Source of the DNA: Ramlibacter cellulosilyticus
Lineage (GTDB): Bacteria > Pseudomonadota > Gammaproteobacteria > Burkholderiales > Burkholderiaceae_C
Length of the DNA: 64,000 nt
Reading direction: 5' to 3'
Assembly (NCBI RefSeq): GCF_014297465.1
Contig: NZ_JACORT010000002.1
Span: 62,001-126,000, forward strand
Of the stretch, positions 1-8,197 are shown in pieces; within the stretch, counting starts at the first letter, position 1, and each line of letters starts with the position of its first letter. Under the pieces are notes generated by a model. It ran no database searches and was not told the DNA's origin. It saw only the letters and a list, made by a program, of their open reading frames with translations. A program made the position numbers and the translations under genes.

Positions 1-1
1 A

Positions 2-343
2 TGGCGCGAGCAGGCGCTGGTGTGCGAAGCGTGGCTGCGCGAAGCGCTCGCGCAGCCGTTCGCGGGCACGACGGTGGTCGTCACGCACTTCGCCCCCAGC
101 CTGCGCAGCGCCGACCCGCGCTACGGCGTCACGCCGGCCACCGCGGGCTTCTGCAACTCGCTGGACGACCTCTTCCCCCTCGCGCAGTTCTGGCTGCATG
201 GCCACCTGCACTGCCAGCACGACTACGTGGAAGCGGGCTGCCGCGTCGTCGCGAACACGCTCGGCTACGCGAAAAAGGGCGAGCAGGAAGGATTCCGCGA
301 GACCTTCGTGCTCGATCTCGCCGCGTCGCCGGTTCACGTTTGA
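2..343 (+). CDS. Metallophosphoesterase family protein, C-terminal part
   Basis: The window opens inside this gene, so the N-terminal half with most metal ligands is missing. The visible 113 codons contain a VVVTHFAPS segment and a WLHGHLH segment followed by RVVANTLGY, the late His-containing metal-binding blocks of calcineurin-like phosphoesterases (family knowledge). It probably hydrolyses a phosphoester with a dinuclear metal centre in the cytoplasm; the substrate cannot be read from this fragment. It ends with a stop at 341-343 and no terminator hairpin follows. The frame begins outside the window and the first ATG in frame (position 20) is not the real start. Confidence 0.8.
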   Translation, partial: WREQALVCEAWLREALAQPFAGTTVVVTHFAPSLRSADPRYGVTPATAGFCNSLDDLFPLAQFWLHGHLHCQHDYVEAGCRVVANTLGYAKKGEQEGFRETFVLDLAASPVHV

Positions 344-484
344 ACACACGCCGTGGTGCGGAGACGAGCACTCCAGCATTCCGGCACACTTGCGGCAGGG
401 ACTTTACAAATGGGAAGCGCAGCTTTTCCATTCGCGGCGCACACTGCTTGCCACGCGCAGATCACTGCGCCAAGGGGAGCCACC

Positions 485-631
485 ATGAAGCCGCTCTGGA
501 CGAAAACGATCGCCTGGATCGCTGCGGTCATCGCAGCCGTCCTGCTCGCGCTCGCCAATCCGGTCGGCCTCGGCTTCTTCAGCGACGACGGCCACGCCTA
601 CCGGCCGCACGGCGGCATCGCGCCGCGCTGA
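485..631 (+). CDS. Small single-pass membrane protein of unknown function (48 aa)
   Basis: A short gene with an AGGGGAGCC ribosome site just before the ATG at 485. The product starts with two lysines and has one hydrophobic stretch at about residues 8-28, rich in Ala, Val and Leu, then a polar tail with Asp, His and Arg. That pattern fits a small inner-membrane protein or an uncleaved signal anchor. I do not recognise a family. It stands alone between the phosphoesterase and the convergent argP-like gene, 3 bases from the argP-like stop codon. The good ribosome site and composition argue for a real gene, but it is short and could be chance. Confidence 0.5.
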   Translation: MKPLWTKTIAWIAAVIAAVLLALANPVGLGFFSDDGHAYRPHGGIAPR

Positions 632-634
632 CGC

Positions 635-1549
635 TCACGCCGGCGCGAGGTCCTTGCGCGCCGCTTCCGCGATCGCGGCGGTCAGCTGGTCCAGCACCGC
701 CGATTCCAGGTTCCAGCAGTGCCAGAAGAGTTGCACCGGCACGCGCGTGCCCGGCGCGACGTCCACCAGCGTGCCTTGCGCCACGAGGCCGCGCACCAGC
801 AGCTCCGGCACCACGCTCACGCCCCACCCCGCCAGCACCGCGCGCACCTGCCCTTCCGAACTGGGGACGAACAGCTGGTTGAGCGTGACGCGCTTCAGGC
901 GGAAGGCCTGCGCGACGAATTCGCCCTGCAGGTCGTCCTTGCGGTTGAACGCGACGAAGGGCGTGTCGCGGAAGTTGTGCTGCGTGAGGCCTTGCGGCAG
1001 CCGCTCGCGCGCGAAACCCGCCTCCGCGATGGCGACGTAATTCATCGCTCCGAGCGGCAGCACCTTGCACCCGCGCAAGGCCTGCCTGACCGTCGTCACG
1101 CAGCCCAGCACCTGCCCTTCGCGCAGCCAGTCCTGCGTGAAGTCCTGGTCGTCGGTGATGATCTCCAGCGGCAGCCCCTGGCGCGCCAGCGCGTCCAGCG
1201 CGGGCAAGGCCCACGTCGCGATGCTGTCGGCGTTGATGGCGAGCGAAATCCGCTCCTCCTCGCGGGTGCCTCCGGTGGAGCTGGGCGCGAGGTCGCGCAG
1301 GTCGCGCTCGAGGTCGGCGCGCAGCAGCCGCATCTGCTTCGTGTGCTTCAGCAGCAGCTGCCCCGCGGCCGTGGGACGCAGCGGGCGCGTGCGCACGACC
1401 AGCACGGTGCCCACCTGCGCCTCGAGCGCACGCAACCTCTGCGATACCGCGGACTGGGTGATGCTGAGGCGCTGGGCAGCGCGCTCGAAACCGCCTTCTT
1501 CCACGATGGCGGCGAGCGCTTCCAACGCAGCCGGGTCGAATGTCGCCAT
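635..1549 (-). CDS. argP: LysR-family regulator, ArgP/IciA type
   Basis: 304 aa, normal LysR length. An N-terminal winged helix-turn-helix (about residues 4-62) includes AAQRLSITQSAVSQRLRALE, followed by a periplasmic-binding-protein-like effector domain to the end. The helix and the VRTRPLRPTAAGQ segment after it resemble ArgP, the lysine/arginine-sensing activator that classically controls the ArgO/LysE exporter. Here the divergent neighbour, 76 bases away, is a D-amino-acid dehydrogenase, so it may control D-amino-acid use instead (inference). A LysE-type gene does occur in the window, but 28 kb away at 29030-29644. The subfamily call rests on sequence resemblance only. Confidence 0.8.
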   Translation of the reverse strand: MATFDPAALEALAAIVEEGGFERAAQRLSITQSAVSQRLRALEAQVGTVLVVRTRPLRPTAAGQLLLKHTKQMRLLRADLERDLRDLAPSSTGGTREEERISLAINADSIATWALPALDALARQGLPLEIITDDQDFTQDWLREGQVLGCVTTVRQALRGCKVLPLGAMNYVAIAEAGFARERLPQGLTQHNFRDTPFVAFNRKDDLQGEFVAQAFRLKRVTLNQLFVPSSEGQVRAVLAGWGVSVVPELLVRGLVAQGTLVDVAPGTRVPVQLFWHCWNLESAVLDQLTAAIAEAARKDLAPA

Positions 1550-1625
1550 ATAAGCACTTCTGATCTGGTCCCTGATACTTTAATGCCGCTTTTGAAATCG
1601 GGCCTGCCGCCGCAAACTTGGATGC

Positions 1626-2957
1626 ATGAAGACACTCGTCCTGGGCGCCGGCATCATCGGCATCAGCACCGCCTGGCATCTCGCCGAGCGCGGCCATGAA
1701 GTCATCGTGGTGGACCGCCAGCGCGACGCGGCGCTGGAGACCAGCTTCGCGAACGCGGCCCAGATCTCCGTCAGCTACTGCGAGCCGTGGGCGAACCGGC
1801 ATGCGCCGGCAAAGCTCGTCAAGTGGATGTTCCGCAACGACGCGCCGCTGCTGTTCCGTCCGCAGCTCGACTGGCAGCAATGGCGCTGGGGCCTGCAGTT
1901 CCTGGCGCAGTGCAACGACGCGGCCTTCGAGCGCAACGTGCAGCAGCTGGTCGCCCTGGGCGCATACAGCCATGCCGCGCTGAAGGACGTGGTGGCGGCC
2001 ACCGGCATTGACTACAACCGCCTCGAGCGCGGCATCGCCCACTTCTACACGGACCCGAAGGCCTTCGACGATGGCGCCGTCGCAGCCGAAGTGATGCAGA
2101 AGTACGGCGTGGACCGCAAGGTCGTGAGCCGCGAGGAGCTGTTCGCGATCGAGCCCGCCTTCCGCAACTTCGACAACATCGTGGGTGGCACCTACACCGC
2201 CAGCGACGAGAGCGGCGATGCGCGCGTGTTCACGCAGAAGCTGGCGCAGCTGTGCGCGGCACGCGGCGTGCGCTTCCTGTTCGGCCACGACGTGGAGCGC
2301 CTGGAAACCGCCGGCGGCGCGATCGCGGCCGTGCGCGTGCGCGACCGCGCCACCGGCCTCGTGCAACGCCTCGTTGCCGACGACGTCGTCGTGGCCTGCG
2401 GCTCCTACTCGGCGCCGCTGCTGCGCCAGGTGGGGGTGGACCTGCCGATCTATCCGGGCAAGGGCTACAGCGCGACCTTCAAGCTGAAGAAGCCGGCGGA
2501 CGCGCCCTTCGTGAGCACGATCGACGACGAAGTGAAGGTGGCGATGAGCCGGCTCGGCGACGAGCTGCGGGTGGCGGGGACGATCGAGGTCTCCGGCTAC
2601 GACGCGACGCTGGATTCGCAGCTCGCGCAGGACCGCTGCCGCATGCTGGCGCAGCGCATCGAGAAGGTGCTGCCGGGCGTGTGCGACACGCGGCTGCCGG
2701 AAGAAGGCGGCGACCCGAAGTTCTGGACCGGCCTGCGTCCCGCGACGCCGACGAACATCCCGTACATCGGCCGCACGCGCGTCGGCGGCCTGTGGGTGAA
2801 CGCCGGCCACGGCACGCTGGGCTGGACGCACGGCGCCGGCTCCGGCAAGGCGATGGCGGAACTGATCTCCGGGCGGGTGCCGCGGATGGAGTTCGGGTTC
2901 TACGGGTTCGAGCGGCCGGAAGGGCGGCGGTTCGAGGAGGCGTGGGCGGGGCGGTGA
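1626..2957 (+). CDS. dadA: D-amino acid dehydrogenase small subunit (FAD)
   Basis: 443 aa, close to the usual 410-440 aa of DadA. The N-terminus carries the FAD dinucleotide fold (LGAGIIGISTAWHLAERG, residues 5-22) ending in an acidic strand VIVVDR. The C-terminus has GHGTLGWTHGAGSG, typical of DadA and related DAO-fold enzymes. It oxidatively deaminates D-amino acids such as D-alanine to 2-oxo acids, passing electrons to the membrane quinone pool (family knowledge). No alanine racemase or Lrp-type regulator lies beside it, unlike enteric dad operons; instead a divergent ArgP-like LysR gene shares the 76-base upstream region. Confidence 0.9.
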   Translation: MKTLVLGAGIIGISTAWHLAERGHEVIVVDRQRDAALETSFANAAQISVSYCEPWANRHAPAKLVKWMFRNDAPLLFRPQLDWQQWRWGLQFLAQCNDAAFERNVQQLVALGAYSHAALKDVVAATGIDYNRLERGIAHFYTDPKAFDDGAVAAEVMQKYGVDRKVVSREELFAIEPAFRNFDNIVGGTYTASDESGDARVFTQKLAQLCAARGVRFLFGHDVERLETAGGAIAAVRVRDRATGLVQRLVADDVVVACGSYSAPLLRQVGVDLPIYPGKGYSATFKLKKPADAPFVSTIDDEVKVAMSRLGDELRVAGTIEVSGYDATLDSQLAQDRCRMLAQRIEKVLPGVCDTRLPEEGGDPKFWTGLRPATPTNIPYIGRTRVGGLWVNAGHGTLGWTHGAGSGKAMAELISGRVPRMEFGFYGFERPEGRRFEEAWAGR

Positions 2958-2967
2958 GCGGCGTAAT

Positions 2968-3043
2968 GCTGGGGTGCGCTTCGCGCAACCCAGCCTACAC
3001 GCGCGCTATCCGTAGGCTGGGTTTCGCGCCAGCGAACCCCAGC
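2968..3043. repeat. Dispersed palindromic repeat, GTAGGCTGGG family, two inverted copies
   Basis: Just after the dadA stop, GCTGGGGTGCGC...AACCCAGCCTAC (2968-2998) is followed by its inverted copy CGTAGGCTGGGTTTCGCGCC (3011 on), ending in AGCGAACCCCAGC. The pair can fold into a long hairpin between convergent genes. The same family recurs near 18103, 35887, 43487, 45149 and 52990. Confidence 0.85.
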
Positions 3044-3063
3044 TGACCCACCCTCCGTCACCA

Positions 3064-5394
3064 TCACCCGTTCAACATCTCCCACACCTTCGGCGCCGTC
3101 AATGGCATCTGCACCAGCGGCGCCTTGTCCGCGTGCCCCGCGCGCGCCAGCGCATCCGCCACCGCATTCACCACGCTCGGCGCCGCGCCGATGGTCCCGA
3201 GCTCGCCCACGCCTTTCACCCCCAGCGGGTTGTTCTTGCAAGGCACGGTCTCGTTCATCTCCGTCACGAACTCGCAGGCCACCACGTCCGCGCGCGGCGC
3301 CGCGTAGTCCATGAGCGTGCCGGTCACCGGCTGGCCGCTGTCCGGGTCGTAGACCATGTGTTCCATCAGCGCCTGGCCGATGCCTTGCACGGCGCCGCCA
3401 TCGAGCTGGCCGCGCACGATCATCGGGTTCACCACGCGGCCGATGTCGTTCACGCTCGAATAACGCACCACCTGCACGGCGCCCGTCAGCGGATCGATCT
3501 CGACCTCGCTCACATGGCAGCCGTTCGGCCAGCTCGGGCCCGCGACGGCGCTCGTGTGCTCCGTGAAGATGTGGCCGCCCGGCTGCTTCGCGGCGACGTC
3601 GAAGAGGCTGATGCCGACGTCCGTGCCTTTCACCGTGAAGCGGCCGGCCGCATAGTCCAGGTCCGCCGGTGATGCTTCGAGCGACTGCGCCGCCAGCTCG
3701 CGTGCCGTCGCGAGCGTCTTCTCCGCGCCGAGGAACAGCGCCGAGCCGCCGGTGAACAGCGAACGCGAGCCCGCGCTGCCGAACCCGTCGCCGCGGTCCG
3801 TGTCGCCCAGCACCACGCGCACCTTGTCGATGGGCACGCCGAACACGTCCACCACGAGCTGCGCCAGCGTCGTCGCGATGCCCTGCCCCATCTGGTTGAC
3901 GGCGGAGAACACCTCGATCATGCCGTCGGCCTTCACGTCGACGGTGATGCGCTCCTCGAAGGAGTTGCCGCTGGTCCACTCCAGGAAGGTGGAGATGCCC
4001 AGGCCGCGCAGCTTGCCGTTCGCCTTGCTCTGCGCGTAACGGCCCTCGAAGCCGCTCCAGTCCGCGAGGTCCAGCCCTTCGTCCATGATCTTCTCGAACG
4101 CGCCCACGTCGTAGACCTGCCCGAGCGGGTTCGTGTACGGCATCTGCTCGGGCCGCACGAAGTTGCGCCGGCGCAGCGCGATGCGGTCGATGCCGGTCTG
4201 CCGCGCCGCCTCGTCCATCAGGCGCTCCATGATGAAGATCGCCTCCGGCCGGCCCGCGCCGCGATAGGCCGCGGTCGACGCCGTGTTGGTCATCACGCAG
4301 CGGATGTGGAAGTCGATCAGCGGCACGTCGTAGACGCTGGTCTGCACCCAGGGGCCCACCACCATCGGGATCACCATGCCGGTGGCCGTCGCGTACGCGC
4401 CGACGTTCGCCAGCGTACGCAGGCGCAGCGCGAGGATGCGGCCGTCGGCCGCGAGCGCGAGCTCCGCCTGGGCGCGCTGGTCGCGGCCGTGGAAGGAGGA
4501 GAGGAATTCCTCGCTGCGGTCGGCGATCCACTTCACCGGGCGCTTCAGCGTCCAGGCGGCCCACGAGACGGCCGCGTCTTCGGGATAGATGCCGGTCTTC
4601 ATGCCGAAACCGCCGCCGACGTCGCCGACGGTCACGCGCACCTTCTCGGGACCGATGCCGAGCACGTCGGTGCCGAGCGAGTTGCGCACGCCCGAAGGCA
4701 TCTGGCTGCTCATGCGCAGCGTGAGGCGGCCGTCCTCCGCCACCCAGGCGAGCACGGAACGCGGTTCGATGGACACCGCCGCGACGCGCTGGTTGGCGAT
4801 CTCCAGCTGCACGACGTGCGCGGCCTGCCCGAAGGCCGCCGCGGTCTTCTGCGCGTCGCCGAGGCGCATTTCCGCCGCGACGTTGTCGGGCGCTTCGGGG
4901 CACAGCACCGGCGCACCGGGCGATGTGGCGGCTTCGAGGTCCACCACATGCGGCAGCTCCTCGTATTCCACCCACACGGCTTCGGCGGCGTCACGCGCCT
5001 GTTGCAGGGTTTCCGCGATGACCAATGCGACGGGCTCGCCCACGTAGCGCACACGCTCGTGCGCGAGCGCACGACGCGGCGCGGTGGCGACCGGCGAGCC
5101 GTCGCCGCGGCGGAACGCGGGGTTCGTCGGGATGGGCTGCACGCCGGCCTGCACGAGCTCCGCGCCCGTGACCACTTTCAGCACGCCGGTCGCGGCTTCG
5201 GCATTGGCCTTGTCGATGGCGACGATGCGCGCGTGCGGATAGGGGGAGCGCACGAACACGGCGCGCAACTGGCCGGCAGGCGCCAGGTCGTCCGTGTACT
5301 GGCCGATGCCTTTCAGCAGGCCGTCGTCTTCGATGCGCTTGACGGCCCGGCCGCTGCCGAAGCGCGTGGGGGAATCCAGGGTGTCGGTGCTCAT
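3064..5394 (-). CDS. Xanthine dehydrogenase-family molybdopterin-binding subunit (CoxL-like)
   Basis: 776 aa, the size of CO-dehydrogenase/aldehyde-oxidase large subunits. Visible marks are an N-terminal hammerhead domain beginning FGSGRAVKRIEDDGLLKG, a GGGFGMKTG glycine loop near residue 262, an AYRGAGRPEA cofactor loop near residue 378, and a C-terminal VKGVGELG carrying the catalytic Glu. The active-site loop is AYRGAGR, not the AYRCSFR of true CO dehydrogenase, so another hydroxylated substrate is expected. The FAD (CoxM) and 2Fe-2S (CoxS) partners are not adjacent on either side, which is unusual. Good start at 5394. The substrate is unknown. Confidence 0.9.
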   Translation of the reverse strand: MSTDTLDSPTRFGSGRAVKRIEDDGLLKGIGQYTDDLAPAGQLRAVFVRSPYPHARIVAIDKANAEAATGVLKVVTGAELVQAGVQPIPTNPAFRRGDGSPVATAPRRALAHERVRYVGEPVALVIAETLQQARDAAEAVWVEYEELPHVVDLEAATSPGAPVLCPEAPDNVAAEMRLGDAQKTAAAFGQAAHVVQLEIANQRVAAVSIEPRSVLAWVAEDGRLTLRMSSQMPSGVRNSLGTDVLGIGPEKVRVTVGDVGGGFGMKTGIYPEDAAVSWAAWTLKRPVKWIADRSEEFLSSFHGRDQRAQAELALAADGRILALRLRTLANVGAYATATGMVIPMVVGPWVQTSVYDVPLIDFHIRCVMTNTASTAAYRGAGRPEAIFIMERLMDEAARQTGIDRIALRRRNFVRPEQMPYTNPLGQVYDVGAFEKIMDEGLDLADWSGFEGRYAQSKANGKLRGLGISTFLEWTSGNSFEERITVDVKADGMIEVFSAVNQMGQGIATTLAQLVVDVFGVPIDKVRVVLGDTDRGDGFGSAGSRSLFTGGSALFLGAEKTLATARELAAQSLEASPADLDYAAGRFTVKGTDVGISLFDVAAKQPGGHIFTEHTSAVAGPSWPNGCHVSEVEIDPLTGAVQVVRYSSVNDIGRVVNPMIVRGQLDGGAVQGIGQALMEHMVYDPDSGQPVTGTLMDYAAPRADVVACEFVTEMNETVPCKNNPLGVKGVGELGTIGAAPSVVNAVADALARAGHADKAPLVQMPLTAPKVWEMLNG

Positions 5395-5448
5395 GGTGGC
5401 CGCAATATCGCCGATTTCCGGCGCGCGTGCAGCCCCCCGTGCGGGCGC

Positions 5449-6282
5449 TCAGCGCGCCGCCGGCCCGTCGCCCACGATCTTCGTCGCCGTCCAGCGCAGC
5501 AGGTCGATCCACATCTGCCGCATCTCCGCGTCCAGCGGCGTGCGCAATGCATTCGAAAGTTCGATGGTCACCACCGGCACGCCCTTGTGCACGCCGCCGT
5601 AGTTGCCGAGCGAGCCCGGGAAGATGCCGACCTGGTCCAGGTACAGCCGGCCCAGGCGGGACGGCGGCACGGACGGCCCGTCGAAATCGAGCACGCCGTA
5701 CGGCGCGTGGATCGACACGATCAGGTGCGGCTTGAACTTCTGCATCTGCTCGTGCAGGAAGCGGGTCTCGGGCTCCGACAGGGGCTTGGGGCCGGGCCAG
5801 CGGCGGGGGTCCTTGCCGGTGCGCTGTTGCCAGTACACCGGCGCATCTTTCTCCCAGTTGGGCGTGGGGAAGTTGCGGTTGAGGTCGACGCCGTTCGCGT
5901 TCGTCCGCTTCGGGGGGCGCATCAGCATCCCGTCCGGGTTGAGCACCGGCAGGAAGCGCCAGTGCACCGGCTGCGGCATGTCCACCTGCTCGTCGGCGGC
6001 GAGGCGGATCCAGTGCAGCGCCACCGAGGCGGCCGACAACTCGTCGCCGTGCATCGCGCCGATCACCAGCACGCGTAGCTTGCCGGTCGCACTGCCCACG
6101 TCACGCATGTACAGGGGCTGGCCCTGCACCGAGCGCGCGCCGCTCTCCGCCAGCTTCGTGGCTTCGCACAAGGGACGCGTCACGTTCGGCAGCTTGCCCA
6201 CGAAACGCTCGCAGGGCCCCGGTGCCGTGGCCTGCGCACTGCCAGCGAGCGCCAGCAGCGCCGCCCACCACCATCTCTTCAC
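5449..6282 (-). CDS. M14-family zinc carboxypeptidase, exported
   Basis: 277 aa starting with GTG at 6282 and a signal peptide (positive K/R, then WWWAALLALAGSAQATA). Metal ligands appear as GAMHGDE and a later VSIHAP; DLNRNFP is the family's substrate-binding Asn-Arg pair; a Glu in VVTIELSNAL near the C-terminus fits the catalytic base. Members remove C-terminal residues from peptides or murein peptides in the periplasm (family knowledge); which one applies here is not visible. It lies 17 bases downstream of nothing on its own strand except the hydrolase at 6300-7088, which reads the same way and ends just before its start, so the two may be co-transcribed. Confidence 0.85.
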   Translation of the reverse strand: MKRWWWAALLALAGSAQATAPGPCERFVGKLPNVTRPLCEATKLAESGARSVQGQPLYMRDVGSATGKLRVLVIGAMHGDELSAASVALHWIRLAADEQVDMPQPVHWRFLPVLNPDGMLMRPPKRTNANGVDLNRNFPTPNWEKDAPVYWQQRTGKDPRRWPGPKPLSEPETRFLHEQMQKFKPHLIVSIHAPYGVLDFDGPSVPPSRLGRLYLDQVGIFPGSLGNYGGVHKGVPVVTIELSNALRTPLDAEMRQMWIDLLRWTATKIVGDGPAAR

Positions 6283-6299
6283 GCTCCGCCTCTCCTCGT

Positions 6300-7088
6300 T
6301 CAGTGCAGCAGGCGCTCCGGCAGCGCCAGGAAGTTGAGGACCATGCCGTCGAAATCGTCCGGCGCCTCGAGGTTCTGCAGGTGCCCGACGCCCTTCATCT
6401 CGATGTAGGTGCTGCCGGCGATGCCCTGCGCCATCTTCTTCATCACCTCCGGCGGCGCATTGCGGTCATGCTCGCCCGCGATCAGCAGCGTGGGGACGTG
6501 GATGTCGGCGAGGCTGCGGCGGCGGTCGAAGGTGACGATGCATTCCAGCGCGCGCCGGTAGGTGGCGGCGGGCACCTGGCTCATGCAGATGGTGGCGAGG
6601 CGCACGCCTTCCGGCAAGGAGCCCGGGCCCACCATTTGGGGGACAAGCGTCTGCGCGAGTTCGGCCATGCTCTTGCCGGCGTCGAGCGGCGCCGTGCGCT
6701 GCGCGATGAACGCGCGCTGCGCCTCGCCATCGGGGTCGCCGAAGGCGGGCAAGGTGCCGCACAGGATCAGGCGGCTCACGAGGTCCGGCCGGCGCGCCAC
6801 CACCTCCTGCGCCACCATGCCGCCCATGCTGTGCCCCAGCAGGATCACCTGCGGGCACTTCAGCGACTCGATCAGCTGGATGCAGCTCTGGGCCAGCCCC
6901 TTGAACGTGTAGGGCTCGATCGGGGCGCTGTGGCCGTAGCCCGGCATGTCCCAGGCGACGGCGCGGTAGCCCGAGGTCGCGAAAGTCTCGACCTGCGGTG
7001 CGAAGGCGAGGTGGCCGCCGCCGATGCCGTGCAGCATCAGCACGGTGGGGCCGCCACCCAGGGTGGTGAAGTTGGGGGTGGAGGTCAT
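6300..7088 (-). CDS. Alpha/beta-fold hydrolase
   Basis: 262 aa from ATG at 7088; upstream frame extensions overlap the divergent flavin reductase and were rejected. The triad is clear: nucleophile Ser87 in LLGHSMGG, Asp in AGEHDRNAP, His in GVGHLQN; the oxyanion HGIGGG lies near residue 20. It resembles BioH and 3-oxoadipate enol-lactonase type esterases (established family), but the substrate is not evident. It is divergent from a flavin reductase-MarR pair across a 108-base region that contains a perfect 14-bp palindrome, so the three genes may form one regulon for breaking down an aromatic or ester compound (inference). Confidence 0.85.
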   Translation of the reverse strand: MTSTPNFTTLGGGPTVLMLHGIGGGHLAFAPQVETFATSGYRAVAWDMPGYGHSAPIEPYTFKGLAQSCIQLIESLKCPQVILLGHSMGGMVAQEVVARRPDLVSRLILCGTLPAFGDPDGEAQRAFIAQRTAPLDAGKSMAELAQTLVPQMVGPGSLPEGVRLATICMSQVPAATYRRALECIVTFDRRRSLADIHVPTLLIAGEHDRNAPPEVMKKMAQGIAGSTYIEMKGVGHLQNLEAPDDFDGMVLNFLALPERLLH

Positions 7089-7168
7089 GCGGGACGCTTT
7101 CCCGCCCCGACCGGTTCGACGGATTCCTGCAGCATGTCGGGCGCGCCTTTCGGTTGTGGTCCATACTA

Positions 7169-7182
7169 CATGAAATTTCATG
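7169..7182. promoter_or_regulatory. Palindromic operator candidate for the MarR regulator
   Basis: CATGAAATTTCATG is a perfect 14-bp palindrome in the region between the divergent hydrolase (start 7088) and flavin reductase (start 7197). AT-rich palindromes of this size are typical MarR binding sites, and a MarR gene ends the operon downstream. Its position 14 bases before the reductase start would block transcription or initiation when bound. The link is inferred. Confidence 0.5.
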
Positions 7183-7196
7183 CAATCCGCCTCCCC

Positions 7197-7706
7197 ATGA
7201 ACCCGCCGCGCCAGGCCGTGCCGCCGAGCTTTTCGTCCCAGGAATTCCGGGCGGCGCTGGGCATGTTCGCCACGGGCGTCACCATCGTCACCGCGCGCAG
7301 CGCCGACGGCCAGGTGATCGGCCTGACGGCCAACTCCTTCAATTCCGTTTCCCTCTCGCCGCCGCTGGTGCTGTGGAGCCTCGCGCGCGCCGCCGCATCG
7401 CTGGCCGTGTTCAGCGCCGGCTCGCACTACGCCATCAACGTGCTGGCCGCGGACCAGAAGCCGCTGGCGGAGCGCTTCGCGAGCCGCGTCGCCGACCGCT
7501 GGAGCGGCGTCGTGTTCGACACCGGCGCGGGCGGCGCGCCGCTGCTGCACGGCGCGGCCGCCACGTTCGAGTGCTTCAACCGCAGCCGCTACGAGGAAGG
7601 CGACCACGTCATCTTCGTCGGCGAGGTGGAGCGCTGCACGCACCGCACCGGCGCGTCGCCGCTGCTGTTCCATGGCGGCCGCTACTACACGGAGCATCCG
7701 CTGTGA
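7197..7706 (+). CDS. Flavin reductase family protein (FMN-binding split barrel)
   Basis: 169 aa. The GMFATGVTIVTA and GLTANSFNSVSLSPPLV segments (residues 21-62) mark the flavin-reductase-like family that supplies reduced FMN or FAD to two-component monooxygenases (HpaC/NtaB type). The gene has an in-frame upstream ATG at 7170 inside a palindrome; I chose 7197 because the palindrome at 7169-7182 is then left as an operator. No large monooxygenase component is adjacent, so the partner is elsewhere or absent. It overlaps the next gene by the four bases GTGA, indicating translational coupling to the MarR regulator. Confidence 0.85.
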   Translation: MNPPRQAVPPSFSSQEFRAALGMFATGVTIVTARSADGQVIGLTANSFNSVSLSPPLVLWSLARAAASLAVFSAGSHYAINVLAADQKPLAERFASRVADRWSGVVFDTGAGGAPLLHGAAATFECFNRSRYEEGDHVIFVGEVERCTHRTGASPLLFHGGRYYTEHPL

Positions 7707-8134
7707 GCGGGGCGCGGTTCGTCGACGGCTACCTGGGCTCGCTGCTCGGACAGGCGAACCATGCCCTGTACAAGGACTTCGACAGCCACGTGCGCGCCGC
7801 GGGCCTGAGCTCGATCGAGTGGCGCGTGCTCGCCACCCTGCAGGACGGGCCGCCACTCACGGTCAGCCAGCTCGCGCACGACGTGCTGTCCAAGCAGCCC
7901 ACCGTGACCAAGCTGGTCCAGCGCATGGCCGAACAAGGCTGGGTGACGCTGCTCGCGGACCCGGCGGACCAGCGCCGCACGCTGGTGGCAGCGACGGGCG
8001 CCGGCCGCAAGCTGGTACGGCCGCTCCTGGAAAAGGCCCGGGCGCGCGAGTCCGAGATGCTCCGCACGCTGGGCGCGTCCGAACAGGCTGCGCTGAGGAA
8101 GCTGCTCGCGAAGCTGGCCGGGCGTCCGGCCTGA
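7703..8134 (+). CDS. MarR-family transcriptional regulator
   Basis: 143 aa from a GTG start at 7703 that overlaps the flavin reductase stop (GTGA). The winged helix includes LTVSQLAHDVLSKQPTVTK (residues 54-72) with a DPADQRRTLV wing, the standard MarR DPxDxR beta-hairpin. Dimeric MarR proteins bind palindromes and release them on binding phenolic or lipophilic ligands (family knowledge). It probably controls its own operon through the palindrome at 7169-7182 and perhaps the divergent hydrolase (inference). Confidence 0.9.
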   Translation: MSGARFVDGYLGSLLGQANHALYKDFDSHVRAAGLSSIEWRVLATLQDGPPLTVSQLAHDVLSKQPTVTKLVQRMAEQGWVTLLADPADQRRTLVAATGAGRKLVRPLLEKARARESEMLRTLGASEQAALRKLLAKLAGRPA

Positions 8135-8197
8135 AGCACGCGTTAGAACCTTCGTTCCGTTGCGGCGAACACATGTTGGCGTCGCTACCATCGCGCG

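Noticed and set aside
344..484. Possible gene between the phosphoesterase and the 48-aa protein
   Set aside because: No frame with a ribosome site was found; nothing else is visible here.
579..2831. 750-codon frame antisense to dadA and argP
   Set aside because: It is a shadow of two well-recognised genes in GC-rich DNA and has no recognisable domain.
4306..6078. 590-codon frame antisense to the molybdopterin oxidase and M14 genes
   Set aside because: Its His/Arg/Ala-rich product mirrors real genes on the opposite strand.
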